This document shows positions 21,567 to 30,976 of a DNA stretch of 64,000 bases, one piece after another (positions within the stretch are counted from its first letter, which is position 1; every line of letters starts with the position of its first letter). Made by a program: the position numbers and the translations under genes. The stretch lies in contig CP054689.1 of the NCBI GenBank assembly GCA_013348725.1, forward strand, positions 1,042,501-1,106,500, read 5' to 3'. This DNA comes from Ectothiorhodospiraceae bacterium 2226. Its GTDB lineage: Bacteria; Pseudomonadota; Gammaproteobacteria; GCA-013348725. The notes beneath the pieces are model-generated. The model was not told the origin of the DNA. It saw only the letters and a list, made by a program, of their open reading frames with translations, and made no database searches.

Positions 21567-23003
21567 CTATCGCCCGCCGCCACCCCGCAAATCGCGAATC
21601 GCGCCGATGATACTGGTGGTAGAGCAGCCTTCAAGGTAACGGAGAATGCGTACGTCGCCACCGGCAGCGGAGACGCATTCGCCTCCAGCCACTTCATCAG
21701 GACGGTAGTCGCCGCCCTTTACAAGCACCTGCGGCTTGATGCGGCAAATCAACCTTTCGGGGGTGTCCTCCGAGAAAGGCACGACCCAATCCACGCTGCG
21801 CAGGCCGGCAAGCACCGTCATCCGATCATCGCCGCTGTTTATCGGGCGGCCCTCGCCCTTGAGGCGTCGGACCGACGCATCATCGTTGACCGCCACGACC
21901 AGACGGTCACCCAGCCGCCGGGCCTGCTCAAGGTACTGAACGTGCCCCGGATGCAGAATATCGAAGCATCCATTGGTCATGACTATCCGCTCCCCTCGAG
22001 CACGCGCTGCTTGAACTTGCTCCACCAGTCGGTCCTCGTCGATGACGCCCTGGGGAAGCTGCGGGTCGTGATCGCCCTTGAGTTCCTCGCGGCTAACCGT
22101 TGCCGCCCCCAACTTGCCGACGACGATACCCGCGGCCCGGTTTGCCAGCGCGCTCGCGGCCGGCAGTGCCCCTACAGCAGCCAACGTGGCTGCCAACACT
22201 GCGATAACGGTGTCCCCCGCCCCGGTGACGTCATACACGTCCCGGGCTTCGGCAGGAAAATGAAGCGGGTCGTCGTTCCGGCGCAGCAGAGTCATACCCC
22301 GCTCGCCCCGGGTAATGAGTAACGCCTCAAGCTCCAGCGCCTCAATCATGCCCATCCCACGACCGACGAGGTCGCTCTCGTACTCGCAGCGGCCTGCGAC
22401 CAGCTCGAACTCATGCTGATTCGGGGTAAGCATTGTCGCCCCGCGGTAACGGCTGAAATCGAGCCCCTTAGGGTCCACCAGCACGGGCACGCCGGCCTCA
22501 CGGCCCAATCGAATGAATGCCTGCGCGTCGCAGAGCGTACCTTTGGCGTAGTCTGACAGCACGAGCACATCGACCGCTGAAAGCTGGGCCTCGACAATCC
22601 CGGCGAGGAGTTCGCTGCTGCGCCGATGGAATCCGTCCTCGAAGTCGAGTCGGATCAGCTGCTGGTGGCGACTTAGCACGCGCAGCTTTGTGATAGTGGC
22701 CAACCCAGGCACCTCAGCGATGGCCATCTTGACCTGGGTCCCTTCCAACGCTCTGCAAAGGGCGCGTCCCGCGTCGTCGTCGCCAACCAGTCCTGCAAGA
22801 GCAACTTGCGCGCCTAACGCCGCGATATTCAACGCGACATTGCCTGCACCGCCGGCACGCTCCTCTGCCTCACTGATATGGACGACCGGAACCGGCGCTT
22901 CTGGCGAAATTCGGGAAGTAGCGCCGTACCAGTAGCGGTCGAGCATCAGATCGCCGACTACCAGGGCACGCACCGTTGAAAAGTCTGGTACATGTATAGT
23001 CAT
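21567..23003 (-). CDS. hldE: bifunctional heptose 7-phosphate kinase / heptose 1-phosphate adenylyltransferase
   Basis: Makes ADP-glycero-manno-heptose for the LPS core. Residues 1 to about 320 are the ribokinase-like kinase (GGAGNVALNIAALGA; VTGAGDTVIAVLA), and about 345-478 the adenylyltransferase, with TNGCFDILHPGH. Length 478 is normal for HldE. It heads the minus-strand gene group toward the FkbM gene, from which it is separated by 44 bases. The ADP-heptose it makes is the substrate of the GT9 gene nearby. Confidence 0.96.
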   Translation of the reverse strand: MTIHVPDFSTVRALVVGDLMLDRYWYGATSRISPEAPVPVVHISEAEERAGGAGNVALNIAALGAQVALAGLVGDDDAGRALCRALEGTQVKMAIAEVPGLATITKLRVLSRHQQLIRLDFEDGFHRRSSELLAGIVEAQLSAVDVLVLSDYAKGTLCDAQAFIRLGREAGVPVLVDPKGLDFSRYRGATMLTPNQHEFELVAGRCEYESDLVGRGMGMIEALELEALLITRGERGMTLLRRNDDPLHFPAEARDVYDVTGAGDTVIAVLAATLAAVGALPAASALANRAAGIVVGKLGAATVSREELKGDHDPQLPQGVIDEDRLVEQVQAARARGERIVMTNGCFDILHPGHVQYLEQARRLGDRLVVAVNDDASVRRLKGEGRPINSGDDRMTVLAGLRSVDWVVPFSEDTPERLICRIKPQVLVKGGDYRPDEVAGGECVSAAGGDVRILRYLEGCSTTSIIGAIRDLRGGGGR

Positions 23004-23047
23004 TGGCTACATTCCCCGGATTCAATCGTGGCGCGATTCGCGCATCA

Positions 23048-24067
23048 TCACATGCGAAGGAGGTTTTGCACGGCGTGACCAATTGCCTTCGCCGCTATAC
23101 GATACTGCTGCCCACGTTCGTTCCGCGCAACGGCACGGGACATTCTCGCGAACTCGGACTTCGAATCTACGCCATAGCGCTCCCTCAGATAGCGTTCGGC
23201 ATCAGGCTCCGACAGCAGCGCAAGCGCGTGATCGACATACCCATAGGCTATGGCCAGTAGCGCCGCCTTAAGCAACAGCGGCACACGCGCTTCTCCCGCA
23301 TCGGCGAGCACACGAGGATCCTTCATGAATAGGACATCACCGTGTGAAAGCTGCCCTCTAGAGTAAGGAACCGACCCGCGAGTCACTGCAGGATACTTGC
23401 GCTTGGTGGTGCGGCGCCATGCATGCAATTCTATGAACCCCATGGCATAGAAGCCGTACGAATGAAGGAACAGGCTGACGTCGTGAAACAGCGGCTGGTT
23501 GTGGTAGATCTCGAAAAACTCCACCTCCGCCCGCACGGCGAGGACGCTCCGATCCAACAAATCGGTACCGGTCTCGAACACTTCCAACTCGGCGCCTTGG
23601 ACGTCAATCTTGATGTAAGACGCCTCCTGGAAACCGAGACGTTGCGCCGCCGTGTCCAATGCAACCGTGTCCAGTGTCGCTTCGCCGTCGTCCTCATAGT
23701 AGCCACTGCGGCTGAACCGTGCCGCGAGGTCCCGATCGGCCTCGAGCAGCGACGAACATCCGCGCTGCTTATAGAGGTGCAGGATCCTGCCCTGCGCTTC
23801 CTTTCCTAGGGCAATAGGGTGGAAGGTGAGGCTTTTCCAAGGGGCAACTTTCTTGGACCTTACTCTGTTCAGGCGCGCGCATTCTTCAGCATCCGGCTCA
23901 AACCCGTGTGCCTCAATGGCGCGCGCAAGAGGAAGCAAGTCGCTCGTGAATCCATCGCGGGCTCCGATATCCAGTGCCTGGATCGTTACATCATTGAGCA
24001 GTTCGCCGAAGCCCCGCGAACCCATAAACTTTTCCGCCATCTCAGGCTTTCCCCCATGCATGCCCAT
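23048..24067 (-). CDS. FkbM family methyltransferase
   Basis: SAM-dependent O-methyltransferase, probably acting on a sugar of the surface glycan. Motifs: ALDIGARDGFTSDLL (SAM loop), TLDTVALDT, YIKIDVQGAELEVFETG, which is the FkbM signature. The ATG at 24067 follows the stop of the upstream glycosyltransferase by one base; a longer frame to 24154 would overlap that gene. Another ATG lies two codons in. Length 339 residues. Base use is AT-richer than in the housekeeping genes. Confidence 0.82.
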   Translation of the reverse strand: MGMHGGKPEMAEKFMGSRGFGELLNDVTIQALDIGARDGFTSDLLPLARAIEAHGFEPDAEECARLNRVRSKKVAPWKSLTFHPIALGKEAQGRILHLYKQRGCSSLLEADRDLAARFSRSGYYEDDGEATLDTVALDTAAQRLGFQEASYIKIDVQGAELEVFETGTDLLDRSVLAVRAEVEFFEIYHNQPLFHDVSLFLHSYGFYAMGFIELHAWRRTTKRKYPAVTRGSVPYSRGQLSHGDVLFMKDPRVLADAGEARVPLLLKAALLAIAYGYVDHALALLSEPDAERYLRERYGVDSKSEFARMSRAVARNERGQQYRIAAKAIGHAVQNLLRM

Positions 24068-24068
24068 G

Positions 24069-25016
24069 TCACCAGACTTCTCCAGCCTGCGCACGTCGAT
24101 AATAAGCCATGCATCCTTCGTAGGTACGCTCAATGGAGAAGTTTGCCTCCACATGTTCGCGACAGTAATGCGGGTTGATGGTCGGAAGTGCCTCTACTGC
24201 TTCCCTCATCTCCAACTCGTCGGAGCAGACAAAGCCGGTGCGGCCATGAACAACGATCTCCTCTACAGCGCCGCGCTTGAACGCAATGACGGGTGTCCCG
24301 CACGCCATTGCCTCGATTAGTACGAGACCGAAGGGTTCATCCCAATGAATCGGGAAGAGCAGCGCCTTCGCGCTCTGCAGCAACCTGATCTTGAGGGCGC
24401 CGTAGACAACCCCCACGGCACGGACGCCAGGATACCCAGGTAACCAAGTCGCGGGTGTCGCCAGCCGTCGCCCCCCCGCGATCACTAGCGGATAGCTCGT
24501 ATGTCGCGCGACACGAACTGCCGCATCTATCCCTTTATTACGCCTACGTACCTTGCTCAGAAACAATAATGAATCATCCTTCGTGGAGTTGTAGCTATAC
24601 TGGCCGAGAGGCACGCCGTTGTATACGAAGTGGACGGATCCGTGGTTAGCTGCATGGCTCTTGGATACATAGATCCTGTTACGCAGCGGACGTTCGCTTC
24701 CTAAATGATTCCCATGGACATGTGTGACATACGGCGCCCAAGACCGCTGAAGGGCGGCATCAAGCGATTCATTGGAGAAATGAAGGTGCACGATATCCAA
24801 TCCGGAAGGAAGTAACCGCACAAGGTTATCTCCGCTGAGCAGGTTTCTACTGGGGATATAACGATAGCCGGCGTCGGAGTGGCCGCTTGGACTTATGATC
24901 GAGACGGTGTGCCCCTGCCGTACCTGCTCCTCCGCGAGCCAAGCTACGTATTGGGGAGCACCGCCGTCGGCACCAGTAGGCGGAACCCTCTTGTTCACTA
25001 CGTGTACGATGTGCAT
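24069..25016 (-). CDS. glycosyltransferase family 4, short
   Basis: 315-residue GT-B glycosyltransferase. It begins MHIVHVVNKRVPPTG, with the GGAPQYVAWLAEEQVRQGH acceptor block, and carries the C-terminal DEPFGLVLIEAMACGTPVI motif with both glutamates of EX7E. It resembles glycosyltransferases that recognise GGxE/GGAPxY-type N-termini; the sugar is not known. One base separates it from the FkbM gene and 15 bases from the gene upstream, so these form one transcript. Confidence 0.85.
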   Translation of the reverse strand: MHIVHVVNKRVPPTGADGGAPQYVAWLAEEQVRQGHTVSIISPSGHSDAGYRYIPSRNLLSGDNLVRLLPSGLDIVHLHFSNESLDAALQRSWAPYVTHVHGNHLGSERPLRNRIYVSKSHAANHGSVHFVYNGVPLGQYSYNSTKDDSLLFLSKVRRRNKGIDAAVRVARHTSYPLVIAGGRRLATPATWLPGYPGVRAVGVVYGALKIRLLQSAKALLFPIHWDEPFGLVLIEAMACGTPVIAFKRGAVEEIVVHGRTGFVCSDELEMREAVEALPTINPHYCREHVEANFSIERTYEGCMAYYRRAQAGEVW

Positions 25017-25031
25017 GGTGCGATGTATCGC

Positions 25032-26066
25032 TTAGCGAAGCCTGTAGTAACGGAAGCGCGCCCGCATCTGGAGTCGGCGCCATACATTGGGTGGCTTATG
25101 CCGCAGGCTCGCCTGCGTCGAGAGAGAGCGATCGACGGCATCAAGTATCCGTTCGCTTGAGCGTCCGTCCCGGTAAGGATGCACATAGTTGCAAAAGGCA
25201 CGGATAGCCCGCAGCCGCGCCTCTTCCGGCTGGAGCGCGCGCGCGAGCGCAGTAGGCAATTCGCTGGGTGTTTGTATATCGATCAAGTGCGGCCCTGGCT
25301 TCATGTTGCGGAGCGTGACCACCGGCTTGTCGAGCATCAAGAACTCGAACACGATGGACGAGGTATCGGAAACCATCACGTCGGCGACCTTCAAAAGCGG
25401 CAGCACGTCATCCGTTTCCACGTACCGAAGATGAGGACCCTCGAGCGCTTTGTATCGCGCGACTACTTCCGGATCCATCTTCGGATGGAGCGTAACCAAC
25501 CAGTCTAGATCCCCGCTTTCTGCAAGCGCCGCTATCTGATCCGCAAGCCAAGGCGCGGAGGTCAAAGAACGCGTAAACGTCGACGCATACAGAATCCGTG
25601 GACGATTGCTGCGGCGGTACGAGGGTTGCGCAGCGTCTTCAGGTGCAAAAAGCGGGTCGATCTTGGGCCAACCGGTCTCAGCCACGAAGAAGTGCTTATG
25701 GCGCTCTGCCAGCGCTTGGAAGCGCTCGGTGGTGAACGGGCCGTGGGTGCAGTAGAGATCGAACAGGCCGCGGATGCGAAAGTGGTCTTTCGGGTTCTTG
25801 GTCTCCAAGCCGTGGAACACTTGCACCTTCAATCCTGGAATGAAGTCCGGAACCCAGTTGCCGGGCACAAATACCGCATCCGGCCGAAAGGCTTTGATTG
25901 CTTCGATGCTGTCAAGGTAGCGCTCGTCGGGCAAGAGGTGGTCCGCACCCGCGCCGTGGAAAAACCATGCCGACTCGCCACCGCGCGCGCGGATCGCTGC
26001 CTGCAAGGGGCGCAGGATGGCGAGCGAGTACGGCTGGTGGACAAAGAAGAGGTAACGTCGGCTCAT
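25032..26066 (-). CDS. CDP-glycerol glycerophosphotransferase-like protein (TagB/TagF family)
   Basis: 344 residues related to the wall-teichoic-acid polymerase family, which transfers glycerol phosphate from CDP-glycerol. The family-like blocks are LHPKMDPEVVARY, the DVMVSDTSSIVFEFLMLDKP motif near residue 245, and a histidine/arginine set near PYRDGRSSERI. In Gram-negative LPS clusters such proteins probably add glycerol phosphate or a related phosphodiester. Its start overlaps the stop of the GT2 gene (ATGA). Confidence 0.78.
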   Translation of the reverse strand: MSRRYLFFVHQPYSLAILRPLQAAIRARGGESAWFFHGAGADHLLPDERYLDSIEAIKAFRPDAVFVPGNWVPDFIPGLKVQVFHGLETKNPKDHFRIRGLFDLYCTHGPFTTERFQALAERHKHFFVAETGWPKIDPLFAPEDAAQPSYRRSNRPRILYASTFTRSLTSAPWLADQIAALAESGDLDWLVTLHPKMDPEVVARYKALEGPHLRYVETDDVLPLLKVADVMVSDTSSIVFEFLMLDKPVVTLRNMKPGPHLIDIQTPSELPTALARALQPEEARLRAIRAFCNYVHPYRDGRSSERILDAVDRSLSTQASLRHKPPNVWRRLQMRARFRYYRLR

Positions 26067-26866
26067 GCGCCTCTCCGCCTACTGCTCGCACGTTCCAGGC
26101 GCTCCATGCGGCGGATGGCCCACAAGCCGGCATACTTATTGAACTCTACCTGGCTGTAGATGACCGCCATCAAGTAGCCGACCCGACCATCCAGAAACCC
26201 ACCCCGAAACACATAGATATGCACGAAGACCCACGCCGCGCGCAGCGATGCCAGGAACAGACCGCCGCCTCGTTTGCCTGCGGCGTGCTTCTTCTGCGCG
26301 CCGAGCCACGCGTACTTGGCCGCCTTGTCCAATGCATGGCCGAAATCCCGATGCGTGTAGTGAAGCAGGCGCCCGCCGAGGGTCCCGAGCTTACCGGGAG
26401 CCACGATGAGCTTTTCGTGGACTTGGTCGGGCGAGAAACGCCCGGCCGCGCGGCGGAATAAGCGCAGCGGCGCTCGGGCACTGCGACCATAGTCGAGGCG
26501 CTTGCCATAAATCGTCACGCCCCAAGGGAGGCGATACGCCACCTCCTCGGCATCATTCGTAAGGAGTTTGCGAATGGAGGCCTGCATCTTCGCATCAAGC
26601 GCCTCGTCGCAGTCGATGGACAGCACCCAGTCGCCCGTTGCATAGTCCAGCGCACGCTGCTTTTGGGGCCCATAACCTGGCCAATCGGTCACGTAGACCT
26701 TGTCGGTGTAGCGCCGTGCGATCTCCACCGTGCGGTCGTCGCTTCCGCTGTCGACGACGATGATCTCGTCGGCGACCGGCGCCACCGAGGATAGGCACGC
26801 GTCGATGCGGTCCTCCTCATTGAAGGAGATGACGATCACGGACAGCGTACTGCGGCGTTCGTTCAT
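26063..26866 (-). CDS. glycosyltransferase family 2 (WaaE/KdtX-like)
   Basis: 267 residues, GT-A fold. SVIVISFNEEDRID starts the domain; EIIVVDSGSDDRTVE and LSIDCDEALD give the DxD-like metal site. The pattern including WPGYGPQKQRAL matches the LPS core glucosyltransferase WaaE/KdtX group. The ATG at 26866 is chosen by motif position and a GGAG 13 bases upstream. Translation is coupled to the downstream gene. Confidence 0.86.
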   Translation of the reverse strand: MNERRSTLSVIVISFNEEDRIDACLSSVAPVADEIIVVDSGSDDRTVEIARRYTDKVYVTDWPGYGPQKQRALDYATGDWVLSIDCDEALDAKMQASIRKLLTNDAEEVAYRLPWGVTIYGKRLDYGRSARAPLRLFRRAAGRFSPDQVHEKLIVAPGKLGTLGGRLLHYTHRDFGHALDKAAKYAWLGAQKKHAAGKRGGGLFLASLRAAWVFVHIYVFRGGFLDGRVGYLMAVIYSQVEFNKYAGLWAIRRMERLERASSRRRGA

Positions 26867-26952
26867 CGGACAGCAGACTCCTGGATATGCGGCGTTCTGC
26901 CGTGATGACGGAGCGCGATGCAATCAAAGTACGCATCGATGAGCGGCATCGC

Positions 26953-28068
26953 TCAGCCCTGCGCCATGAGTTCTTGGTAAACGCGCATCGTCTCGTGCAC
27001 CGTCCGCTCGACATTGAAGTCATCGCGAATGCGCCGCTGCGCCGCCCGGCCATACTTCAGCCGCTTATCGCGGTCGAGCAATAGTTCTTCCAAGGCTTCG
27101 GTCAGCGCCCCTTCGTCACCCGCCGGCACCACGCGACCGCTCACGCGATCTTGAACCAGCTCCGGGCTGCCGCCCGAGTCGGTCACGATCGGCGCGATCC
27201 CCTGCGCCATCGCCTCGATGACCGCGCGCGGCAAACCCTCGCGGCGCAGGGAAGGCAGAACGAAAACGTCAAACCCGCCCACCAACGCGGCCGCCTCGGG
27301 CCGAAACCCAAGAACATGAATTCGGTCGCGGCGCGGACTGGCGGCGATGGCACGATCGATCGTCTTGTCCTGTCCGCGGCCGAGCAGCACGAGGTGCGCG
27401 CCCAGTTGCTCGGGAAGGCGGTCGAACGCACGCACCAGCACATCGATGCCCTTGCGCGGACGCATACGGGCAACGCATCCGATAACGGGCGCGCCATTGG
27501 GTATGCCGATCGTTGCCAGATCGGGCTGAGCCTCCTGCTGGTACCACTCCAGACGGTGGCCCTTGTAGATCGTAACCACCTTCTCCGGCGGAACACGCAG
27601 CCACAGGAAGCGCATATTCAGGAAATAGCGCCGAATAGCCTCGCATACGCAGATAATCCGATCCACTCGAGGATTGAGAAACGACGCCCAGGAAAGCGGA
27701 TCCAGGAAGCTGAGATTACCGACGATGCCGCGATAGGCCACGATGCGTACCGGCATGCCCTTGCTTGCGCGCAAAGTGTTGGAGAGCGCGATCTTGGTGA
27801 ACACGTGCACAATATCGAATGCCCCGCTCTCCAGCCTGCGCCGCAGAGCGTTGATTGCCGTGCGGTCGAAGCGGTGTTGCAGGGGCAGTTCGTGCACCAC
27901 GATACCGGCGTCCCGCAAAATGGACCGGCGCGCGGCTTGTGGGTCGCAGATGACCTCGAAGTCGAGACCCCGGGCTTTCAAGCCAAGCACGGTATGGCAC
28001 TCACCCCGATCGATCTGGGTGAACACAAACAACACTCGCATTGCCGAACGGGCGGCGCTAGTCTCCAT
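26953..28068 (-). CDS. glycosyltransferase family 4
   Basis: 371 residues, GT-B. It has MRVLFVFTQIDRGECHTVLGL, a GCVARMRPRKGIDVLVRA block near residue 195 and the REGLPRAVIEAMAQG motif with EX7E. The ATG at 28068 overlaps the end of the upstream ligase-like gene by 11 bases; a second ATG at 28041 immediately precedes the conserved RVLFVF strand and could be the true start. Probable LPS outer-core or O-antigen transferase. Confidence 0.85.
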   Translation of the reverse strand: METSAARSAMRVLFVFTQIDRGECHTVLGLKARGLDFEVICDPQAARRSILRDAGIVVHELPLQHRFDRTAINALRRRLESGAFDIVHVFTKIALSNTLRASKGMPVRIVAYRGIVGNLSFLDPLSWASFLNPRVDRIICVCEAIRRYFLNMRFLWLRVPPEKVVTIYKGHRLEWYQQEAQPDLATIGIPNGAPVIGCVARMRPRKGIDVLVRAFDRLPEQLGAHLVLLGRGQDKTIDRAIAASPRRDRIHVLGFRPEAAALVGGFDVFVLPSLRREGLPRAVIEAMAQGIAPIVTDSGGSPELVQDRVSGRVVPAGDEGALTEALEELLLDRDKRLKYGRAAQRRIRDDFNVERTVHETMRVYQELMAQG

Positions 28069-29425
28069 AGACCTGCCCCGGGGTTTGCCGTTGCATTGAG
28101 GAGTGGCCGTTCGTCTCCGTCACGTCGGCCGGCTGCGTCGCCGGCGCCAGATGGAAGCTGTACGCCAAGCCGGCAAAGAACGCGAAGTAGATCCATCCGA
28201 TCTGTCGATCGACATAGGCCTCGGCGAAATTGACGACGATGAACAGCAACAGGACAGAGGCGAAGAAGAACGCCAGATCACCCGGCAGTTTCCCTGAGCG
28301 CCACGCCGCGTGGACCTGACGCACGAGAACCAGGAGCACGGCGAGCGTCAACAACAGTCCCACTAAACCGCCGCGCACCAGCATCTCAATTGGCGTGTTG
28401 TGAAACTGGGCCATTTGCGACACCGGTCTCGGCTGCCCACTGTCGGCGATCAGCTCGGGAGGCGTACCTGGACCCCAGCCGAACCATTTGCGCTCCGACC
28501 ACTTCTCGAGACCTACATGCCACAGCCGCACACGGATCCCAAACGAGGTAAGGGGCGCGTCCTGAGGGCCGGCAGCGATCAGCTGCGTTATCGCGCTCTT
28601 CTCCTGCGCGAAACGCTCGCTAACCCCCTCGTAATGGTAGGCCACTAGCCCGACCGCGCTGGCGACCGCCAAGGCCACCACCAACACGTGGAGACCCGAC
28701 AGGCGCTCCATTCCCCGTCGGCGTACCCAAATCTGGTAGGACACGTAGAACGCGACCCAGAATAGGATCGCGAGCCACGCCGCCCGGACCTGCGTCGCCA
28801 ACAAGGCAGAAACCAACAGAAAGAAGGTCGCGAGCCAGAATGCGATGCTCGCCCATCGGCCGAGCCGCGCCTCGGAGACTCTCAAGAGGCGCGGCGCGAG
28901 AACGACCCAGCCAACGATGGCAGTGGCAAAGAACAGGCCGATATGCTGGGCGTTCTGGCCGAGCAACAAGCGGGCGCGCCCCGCCAACAAGGAGACGAGG
29001 CTGTTCCATTCCACATAGGCGACGAGCGCCAGCAGGAGCCCGACGAGCGCCACCGCGAGCAGACGCAGCATCGTCTCCACGCGCCCGCTGACCCACCACG
29101 CCACCGCCAGCACCAACAGGATCCGCGCCATGCGGCGCACCTCGTCGAGCTGCTCGGCCAAAAGATCCGGGAACTCCCATGCCGCGACCGCCGCCCGGAT
29201 CGCGAAGTAGGAAAGCCATAGTGTGAGAACCTGGGCGAGTGGATCGCGACGCAGGATCGGCCATGCGCGCGGAAGCTGCCACAAGAATGCTCCTCCAAGC
29301 AGAACCATACCGGCGCTCTGGGCGGCCTTGGAGCTCCCCAAACCCAGCGCCAGCAGAATGAGTCCGGCGATGGCGAACCAGTGGACGACAGCGGCACTCC
29401 CGACTCCGCTCCGTTCGCCTAACAC
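28058..29425 (-). CDS. O-antigen ligase / WaaL family membrane protein
   Basis: Polytopic inner-membrane protein with about ten to twelve spans and a large periplasmic loop containing RLWHVGLEKWSERKWFGWGPG and QFHNTPIEMLVRGGL, which match the Wzy_C (O-antigen ligase/polymerase) pattern. Ligase and polymerase cannot be separated by sequence alone. The start is uncertain: GTG at 29425 with AGGA nine bases before it is preferred; ATG at 29500 or 29584 would add residues without family likeness. Gene placement beside GT genes supports a role in joining or extending the glycan. Confidence 0.8.
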   Translation of the reverse strand: MLGERSGVGSAAVVHWFAIAGLILLALGLGSSKAAQSAGMVLLGGAFLWQLPRAWPILRRDPLAQVLTLWLSYFAIRAAVAAWEFPDLLAEQLDEVRRMARILLVLAVAWWVSGRVETMLRLLAVALVGLLLALVAYVEWNSLVSLLAGRARLLLGQNAQHIGLFFATAIVGWVVLAPRLLRVSEARLGRWASIAFWLATFFLLVSALLATQVRAAWLAILFWVAFYVSYQIWVRRRGMERLSGLHVLVVALAVASAVGLVAYHYEGVSERFAQEKSAITQLIAAGPQDAPLTSFGIRVRLWHVGLEKWSERKWFGWGPGTPPELIADSGQPRPVSQMAQFHNTPIEMLVRGGLVGLLLTLAVLLVLVRQVHAAWRSGKLPGDLAFFFASVLLLFIVVNFAEAYVDRQIGWIYFAFFAGLAYSFHLAPATQPADVTETNGHSSMQRQTPGQVYGD

Positions 29426-29702
29426 AACTTGGAGTCCTGGCGCCCGCGCGCTCTCCAAGGGCGTTCGCCGACAGTCACCGCACTCGTGACGAGGGGGCAT
29501 CTTGGAGTATGTATCAGCATGCGGATGAGCGTGGCTTGATTGGACGCTGGCGCGCGCTGGCGAACGGATCGTTGACCGCGACAAGTCCTGCTAGCACCGA
29601 GACGTGAGGGATGGGTCGATAGCTTGCGCAGCAAAATCCCGATGGTGAGCCTCCGCCGTGCAATGCGCATCGCACACCGTGGGAGGCCACTGCCATGCCA
29701 TG

Positions 29703-29909
29703 TTACCGATCCACCAACACATACTCCGCCCCGCAGTACGGACACTTGGCCATACCGGTCTCTTCGATGGGGAGGTAGACGCGCGGGTGGGAGTTCCACA
29801 GGCTCATGCCGTCCATGGGGCAGTGCAGCGGGACGTCGGCGCGCGTCACCTCGTAGCGGTTGGCGGCGTTGGGTTCGATGGTCTGCGGCTTCTCGGACAG
29901 CTTCGGCAC
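29703..29909 (-). CDS. zf-CHCC domain protein
   Basis: 68-residue protein ending with a zinc-binding pattern: LHCPMDGMSLWNSHPRVYLP then KCPYCGAEYVLVD, i.e. Cys, His, CxxC. This is the zf-CHCC fold, related to the NDUFS6 subunit of complex I. Its role in bacteria is not established. It follows ilvE and belongs to the same strand. About 280 bases upstream, toward the ligase gene, hold no recognised gene. Confidence 0.8.
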   Translation of the reverse strand: MPKLSEKPQTIEPNAANRYEVTRADVPLHCPMDGMSLWNSHPRVYLPIEETGMAKCPYCGAEYVLVDR

Positions 29910-29939
29910 GGGCTGCTTCCTCCAGTCGGTAATACCTGC

Positions 29940-30869
29940 TCAGCCTTCGCTCACCAGGGTGAGCCATTCGGGATGCTCGCGACGGCGGCCATGTACCTGA
30001 TCGAAGTACAAGGTCTGCAGGCGCTCGGTGATGGGGCCGCGCCCGCCCTCGCCGATCACCCGCCCGTCGAGCTCGCGGATCGGCGTCACTTCGGCGGCGG
30101 TGCCGGTGAAGAAGGCCTCGTCGGCGATATAGACCTCGTCGCGGGTGATGCGCTTCTCGCGCACCGGCACGCCGATCTCAGCCGCGAGCTGGATCACCGT
30201 ATCGCGCGTGATGCCGTCCAGGGCGGAGGTCAGCTCGGGCGTGTAGATCACCCCGTCGCGCACCATGAAGAAGTTCTCGCCGCTGCCTTCGGCCACGAAG
30301 CCCTCGGTATCGAGCAGCAGCGCTTCGTCCGCGCCGCAGGCCAGCGCTTCCTGCAGCGCCAGCATGGAGTTCATGTAATTGCCGTTGGCCTTGGCCTTGG
30401 TCATGGTGATATTGACGTGGTGGCGCGTGTATGAGGAGGTGCGAATGCGGATGCCCTTCTCGATCCCCTCCGCCCCCAGATACGAGCCCCACGACCAGGC
30501 GGCGACGATCACGTGCACCTTGAGATTATCGGCGCGCAGTCCCATGCCCTCCGAGCCGTAGAAGCACATGGGGCGGATGTAGGCCGACTCCAGGCCGTTC
30601 TCGCGCACCACCTCGCACTGCGCCGCGTTCAGCGTGTCCTTATCCCAGGGCATCGCCATACGCAGGATCTTGGCCGAACGGAATAGCCGGTCGGTGTGCT
30701 CCTTGAGCCGAAAGATCGCCGCGCCGCGCGGGGTCTTGTAGGCGCGCACGCCCTCGAACACGCCCATGCCGTAGTGCAAGGTGTGCGTCAGCACGTGGGT
30801 CTTGGCTTCGCGCCAAGGAACCAGCTGGCCGTCATACCAGATGACGCCGTCGCGGTCGTCCATCGTCAT
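29940..30869 (-). CDS. ilvE: branched-chain amino acid aminotransferase
   Basis: PLP enzyme for the last step of Ile, Leu and Val synthesis. The 309-residue protein has GMGVFEGVRAY, the Schiff-base lysine in TMTKAKANGNYMNS, EGFVAEGSGENFF and the FFTGTAAEVTPI block. The ATG at 30869 has AAGGAG eleven bases upstream and fits family length; the frame to 31001 is longer than the family. It follows glnE on the same strand with about 110 bases between. Confidence 0.95.
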   Translation of the reverse strand: MTMDDRDGVIWYDGQLVPWREAKTHVLTHTLHYGMGVFEGVRAYKTPRGAAIFRLKEHTDRLFRSAKILRMAMPWDKDTLNAAQCEVVRENGLESAYIRPMCFYGSEGMGLRADNLKVHVIVAAWSWGSYLGAEGIEKGIRIRTSSYTRHHVNITMTKAKANGNYMNSMLALQEALACGADEALLLDTEGFVAEGSGENFFMVRDGVIYTPELTSALDGITRDTVIQLAAEIGVPVREKRITRDEVYIADEAFFTGTAAEVTPIRELDGRVIGEGGRGPITERLQTLYFDQVHGRRREHPEWLTLVSEG

Positions 30870-30976
30870 CACTGCGAAATCTCCTTCAGCATCGCCGCCG
30901 GGGATCAATTGGCGATCACCGGGCGACACTGGAATATCGAGGTAAGATGCTGTCATGTCAGGGCGACGCGCCCCGC

